Shown one piece after another: positions 12,906 through 22,636 of a stretch of 22,636 bases of DNA (positions within the stretch are counted from its first letter, which is position 1; every line of letters starts with the position of its first letter). A program made the position numbers and the translations under genes. This DNA comes from Paulinella micropora (lineage: Eukaryota; Cercozoa; Imbricatea; Euglyphida). Where the stretch lies: the NCBI GenBank assembly GCA_009731375.1, contig BJOX01000237.1, positions 502,749 to 525,384 on the forward strand, in the 5' to 3' direction. The notes below the pieces were generated by a model. That model had not been told where the DNA came from. It saw nothing but the letters and a program-made list of their open reading frames with translations, and did no database searches.

Positions 12906-13093
12906 TTTTGCTTTTTTATTTGAGATTACATTATGTATATATATGTCCACTTTTTTCTATCTCCTCGTCTCTGTGCCTGTCCCATAGCGGTGAGTTCCTC
13001 TTGTCCCCCACAAGGCGCCTGTTCTATCTATTCTATGCGCTGCTGCCTCTGTAGCTGGCACGCTCTGTGAGCCCAAGGTCATTTGCCTAGCTG
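12906..13093. other. Unique island upstream of the TAPT1-like gene
   Basis: About 190 non-repetitive bases. A consensus-like donor (CG|GTGAGT) lies at 12988-12995 after pyrimidine-rich sequence, so an untranslated first exon of the downstream gene could end here. No promoter element can be called with confidence. TATATATA near 12936 is in AT-rich DNA. Confidence 0.3.
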
Positions 13094-13094
13094 C

Positions 13095-13139
<45 letters not shown>

Positions 13140-13140
13140 C

Positions 13141-13183
<43 letters not shown>

Positions 13184-13217
13184 CATCCATCCATCCATCC
13201 CATCCATCCATCCATCC

Positions 13218-13257
<40 letters not shown>

Positions 13258-13280
13258 GTCTGTCTGTCTGTCTGTCTATT

Positions 13281-13354
<74 letters not shown>

Positions 13355-13362
13355 CCTATCTC

Positions 13363-13395
<33 letters not shown>

Positions 13396-13404
13396 TTATC
13401 TATC
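13094..13404. repeat. Compound (CTAT)n/(CCAT)n/(CTGT)n microsatellite
   Basis: Tetranucleotide blocks in the order CTAT, CCAT, CTAT, CTGT, CTAT. No gene. The unique stretch 13405-13533 that follows holds nothing I recognise. Confidence 0.97.
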
Positions 13405-13682
13405 AACATGAAGAACTTCAGCCTCCAATTTGAGCCATTTATTCATGTTACCTAATCCTCCCTGTTTACTAGCCAGCCTATCCGGTCTCTATCTTCTGTT
13501 TTCTTATCCAACCATCTATCGCAGCACACAAGCTGTATGTACGTATGTACGTATGTATGGATGTATGGATGTATGTATGTATGTATGTATGTATGTATGT
13601 ATGTGCATGCATGTATGTGTTATGTCCTGGTCAGGGCGGCGCGGCGAGGCGCGGCGGCTGCTGAGCGCGCAGCGGCCCCTGC

Positions 13683-20289
<6,607 letters not shown>

Positions 20290-20399
20290 ACATTTCTCTC
20301 TTTCCTCTCTCTTGTTTGTACATTTCTCTCTCTTTCCCCTCTCTTCTTTGTACATTTCTCTCTCTTTCCTCTCTTTCTCTCTCTCTCTCTCTTATATGT

Positions 20400-20506
20400 A
20401 CACTTACTATTATTATTATTATTATCATTATTATTATTATTATTATTGTTGTTGTTGTTGTTGTTATTATTATTATTATTATTACTATTATTATTATTAT
20501 TATTAT

Positions 20507-20544
<38 letters not shown>

Positions 20545-20628
20545 TCATGATCATTATTATCATTATTATTATTATTATTATTACTATTATTGTTATTATT
20601 ATTGTTATTATTATTATTATTATTATTA

Positions 20629-20696
<68 letters not shown>
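20400..20696. repeat. (TTA)n microsatellite with GTT and CTA blocks
   Basis: About 290 bases of TTA/ATT with GTT and CTA variants, directly upstream of the first SINE copy. It is likely the tail of an earlier SINE copy, since each later copy also follows such a tract. Poly-Ile, Asn or Tyr frames here are artefacts. Confidence 0.95.
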
Positions 20697-20921
20697 GGAC
20701 ACCGTGATAACCCAGTGGTCAAGTTCTACCATCTGGGCCCTGTCGCCAGTTCGATTCCCGTCGGTGCCACCAGTATTTTCATTGAATATACCGGTCCGTC
20801 TGGAAGTGTTGCCCGTGCGGGGGTGTCATTAGAGCCTATCGTCAATTCTTCGTACTCCCCTCACGGGTGAGACGATGGAGGCGCATGTGCAGATTTGCAT
20901 CAGCCATTGACAGAGCAGCAA

Positions 20922-20969
<48 letters not shown>
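20697..20969 (+). mobile_element. tRNA-derived SINE, copy 1
   Basis: Starts GGACACCGTGATAACCCAG. The head resembles a tRNA gene: A box TAACCCAGTGG, B box AGTTCGATTCC about 30 bases later, then GGTGCCACCA, which pairs (with a bulged A) with GGACACC and even includes CCA. An unrelated body of about 155 bases follows, ending CATTGACAGAG, and a (TTA)n tail. This is the classic layout of a tRNA-derived SINE transcribed by RNA polymerase III. The parent tRNA and partner LINE cannot be named. Confidence 0.82.
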
Positions 20970-20970
<1 letters not shown>

Positions 20971-20971
20971 T

Positions 20972-21206
20972 GGACACCGTGATAGCCCAGTGGTCAAGTT
21001 CTACCATCTGGGCCCTGTCGCCAGTTCGATTCCCGTCGGTGCCACCAGTATTTTCATTGAACATACCGGTCTATTTCTGGACCAGTATTTTCATTGAACA
21101 TACCGGCCCGTCTGGAAGTGTTGGAACTGCCCTTGCGGGGGTGTCATTAGAGCTTATCGTCAATTCTTCGTACTCCCCTCACGGGTGAGACGATGGAGGC
21201 GCATGT
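20972..21206 (+). mobile_element. tRNA-derived SINE, copy 2, 3' end in gap
   Basis: Same head, with a consensus A box TAGCCCAGTGG at 20983-20993 and B box at 21023-21033. A 26-base segment (ACCAGTATTTTCATTG and on) is duplicated at 21044-21069 and 21081-21106. It runs into a gap at 21207. Confidence 0.85.
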
Positions 21207-21297
21207 NNNNNNNNNNNNNNNNNNNNNNNNNNNNNNNNNNNNNNNNNNNNNNNNNNNNNNNNNNNNNNNNNNNNNNNNNNNNNNNNNNNNNNNNNNN
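21207..21297. other. Assembly gap (91 N)
   Basis: Lies inside the SINE array, probably over a (TTA)n tail and the next SINE head. Confidence 0.99.
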
Positions 21298-21518
21298 CCT
21301 GTCGCCAGTTCGATTCCCGTCGGTGCCACCAGTATTTTGTCAACAGTTCCATTCCCGTCGGTGCCACCAGTATTTTCATTGAACATACCGGTCCGTCTGG
21401 AAGTGTTGGAACTGCCCTTGCGGGGGTGTCATAGAGCCTATCGTCAATTCTTCGTACTCCCCTCACGGGTGGGACGATGGAGGCGCATGTGCAGAAATGC
21501 ATCAGCCATTGACAGAGA
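21298..21518 (+). mobile_element. tRNA-derived SINE, copy 3, 5' end in gap
   Basis: Begins within the tRNA-like head. A 33-base stretch containing the B box is duplicated (21306-21338 and 21344-21376). The body ends CATTGACAGAGA at the next gap. Confidence 0.85.
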
Positions 21519-21596
21519 NNNNNNNNNNNNNNNNNNNNNNNNNNNNNNNNNNNNNNNNNNNNNNNNNNNNNNNNNNNNNNNNNNNNNNNNNNNNNN
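21519..21596. other. Assembly gap (78 N)
   Basis: Within the SINE array. It hides a tail and the head of copy 4. Confidence 0.99.
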
Positions 21597-21741
21597 TGAA
21601 CATACCGGCCCGTCTGGAAGTGTTGGAACTGCCCTTGCGGGGGTGTCATTAGAGCTTATCGTCAATTCTTCGTACTCCCCTCACGGGTGAGACGATAGAG
21701 GCGCATGTGCAGAAATGCATCAGCCATTGACAGAGAAGCAC

Positions 21742-21789
<48 letters not shown>

Positions 21790-21850
21790 CATCATTCATC
21801 ATCATTATTATCATTATTATTATTACTATTATTACTATTATTATTATTAC

Positions 21851-21926
<76 letters not shown>
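21597..21926 (+). mobile_element. tRNA-derived SINE, copy 4 body and (TTA)n tail
   Basis: Body from TGAACATACCGG to CATTGACAGAGAAGCA, then about 185 bases of TTA/ATT/ATC tail. The head is lost in the gap. Confidence 0.85.
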
Positions 21927-21960
21927 GGACACCGTGATAGCCCAGTGGTCAAGTTCTACC
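21927..21960 (+). mobile_element. tRNA-derived SINE, copy 5, head only
   Basis: GGACACCGTGATAGCCCAGT and on to the gap at 21961, again starting directly after the (TTA)n tail of the previous copy. Confidence 0.85.
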
Positions 21961-22210
21961 NNNNNNNNNNNNNNNNNNNNNNNNNNNNNNNNNNNNNNNN
22001 NNNNNNNNNNNNNNNNNNNNNNNNNNNNNNNNNNNNNNNNNNNNNNNNNNNNNNNNNNNNNNNNNNNNNNNNNNNNNNNNNNNNNNNNNNNNNNNNNNNN
22101 NNNNNNNNNNNNNNNNNNNNNNNNNNNNNNNNNNNNNNNNNNNNNNNNNNNNNNNNNNNNNNNNNNNNNNNNNNNNNNNNNNNNNNNNNNNNNNNNNNNN
22201 NNNNNNNNNN
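21961..22210. other. Assembly gap (250 N)
   Basis: Hides the rest of SINE copy 5 and the junction to the unidentified sequence on the right. Confidence 0.99.
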
Positions 22211-22362
22211 GGTCCTTTCCATGGGCTGATTGGTATAAAGCTCCTAGAGTAATGTTCTATGCCGTCACTTCCTTTATTCCACCGATTGGTGTGGAGACTT
22301 TCCTTATGCACATGGCCTTTTGGCTCAGCAAGTGGCAGACGATACATACATACATACATACA

Positions 22363-22415
<53 letters not shown>

Positions 22416-22636
22416 TTGGAGTGTTGACTGTGACATATTTGAGGGAAATCCCGATGAAAAAACCTAGTCACACTTGGTAAACAGAGTTCCAGCCCAATGG
22501 CCTCAAGGCGTTAAACTGTGACGCCAACTCATAACCCTTTGGTGGTAGATGCTGGGGAGGAGGGTCGTTGCGCGCGTAAAAGATCTTAAACTCCGCATAT
22601 GCTGGTTGATAGCCCAGGACCCAGCAGACACCAGAT
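22211..22636. other. Unidentified sequence with (CATA)n and (ATT)n
   Basis: Two unique stretches (22211-22340 and 22416-22636) flank a short (CATA)n and a (ATT)n run. No gene or known repeat is recognised. Short open frames do not extend beyond the repeats. The (ATT)n may be the tail of another retroposed element whose body is 22211-22340. Confidence 0.5.

Noticed and set aside
20697-20775. Genuine tRNA gene
   Set aside because: The A and B boxes and CCA are present, but the T and anticodon stems do not pair properly and the head is fused to a repeated body with a (TTA)n tail, so it is a SINE.

Overview
This is a eukaryotic genomic window. It has spliced exons bounded by GT/AG, a Ty3/Gypsy-type retroelement, a piggyBac-type transposase remnant, tRNA-derived SINEs and an extreme load of tetranucleotide and trinucleotide microsatellites. 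The organism cannot be fixed from sequence alone. A protist or alga with a repeat-rich genome (a chromerid-like alveolate is a weak guess) or an invertebrate are both possible.

Layout. (1) 1-7746, minus strand: a Ty3/Gypsy element with a large Gag (CCCH-type zinc finger, RG-rich tail) followed in the same frame, after a single TGA, by Pol (protease-like, RT, RNase H, integrase). The 3' end is lost in a 10-base gap. Left of the gap lies a diverged second copy of a piece of Pol. (2) 7747-8453: untranslated leader and possible LTR, not resolved. (3) 8454-9531, plus strand: a degraded piggyBac-family transposase, C-terminal half clear. (4) 9532-10738: AT-rich non-coding DNA. (5) 10739-13620: (TATC)n-type microsatellites, a duplicated 262/250-bp unique block and small unique islands. 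(6) 13683-20289, plus strand: a gene of the TAPT1/Emp65/POD1 family (DUF747), split into 13 short exons whose introns are made almost wholly of microsatellite DNA. Phase is kept at all 12 junctions, giving a predicted 656-residue multi-pass membrane protein. (7) 20400-22210: a head-to-tail array of five copies of a tRNA-derived SINE with (TTA)n tails, interrupted by gaps. (8) 22211-22636: unidentified sequence around (CATA)n and (ATT)n.

The most unusual feature is inside the TAPT1-like gene. Four of its exons have extra partial or broken copies in the neighbouring microsatellite introns. Copies upstream of an exon keep its 3' splice site and first half. Copies downstream keep its last part and 5' splice site. 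Copies nearest the intact exon tend to be the most similar to it. This looks like serial microsatellite-associated tandem duplication with breakpoints inside exons. It also creates decoy or possibly recursive splice sites.

The mobile elements and the cellular gene show no functional link. Long open frames through the microsatellites (YLSI, MYVC, HTYI, poly-N or poly-I repeats) are not genes.
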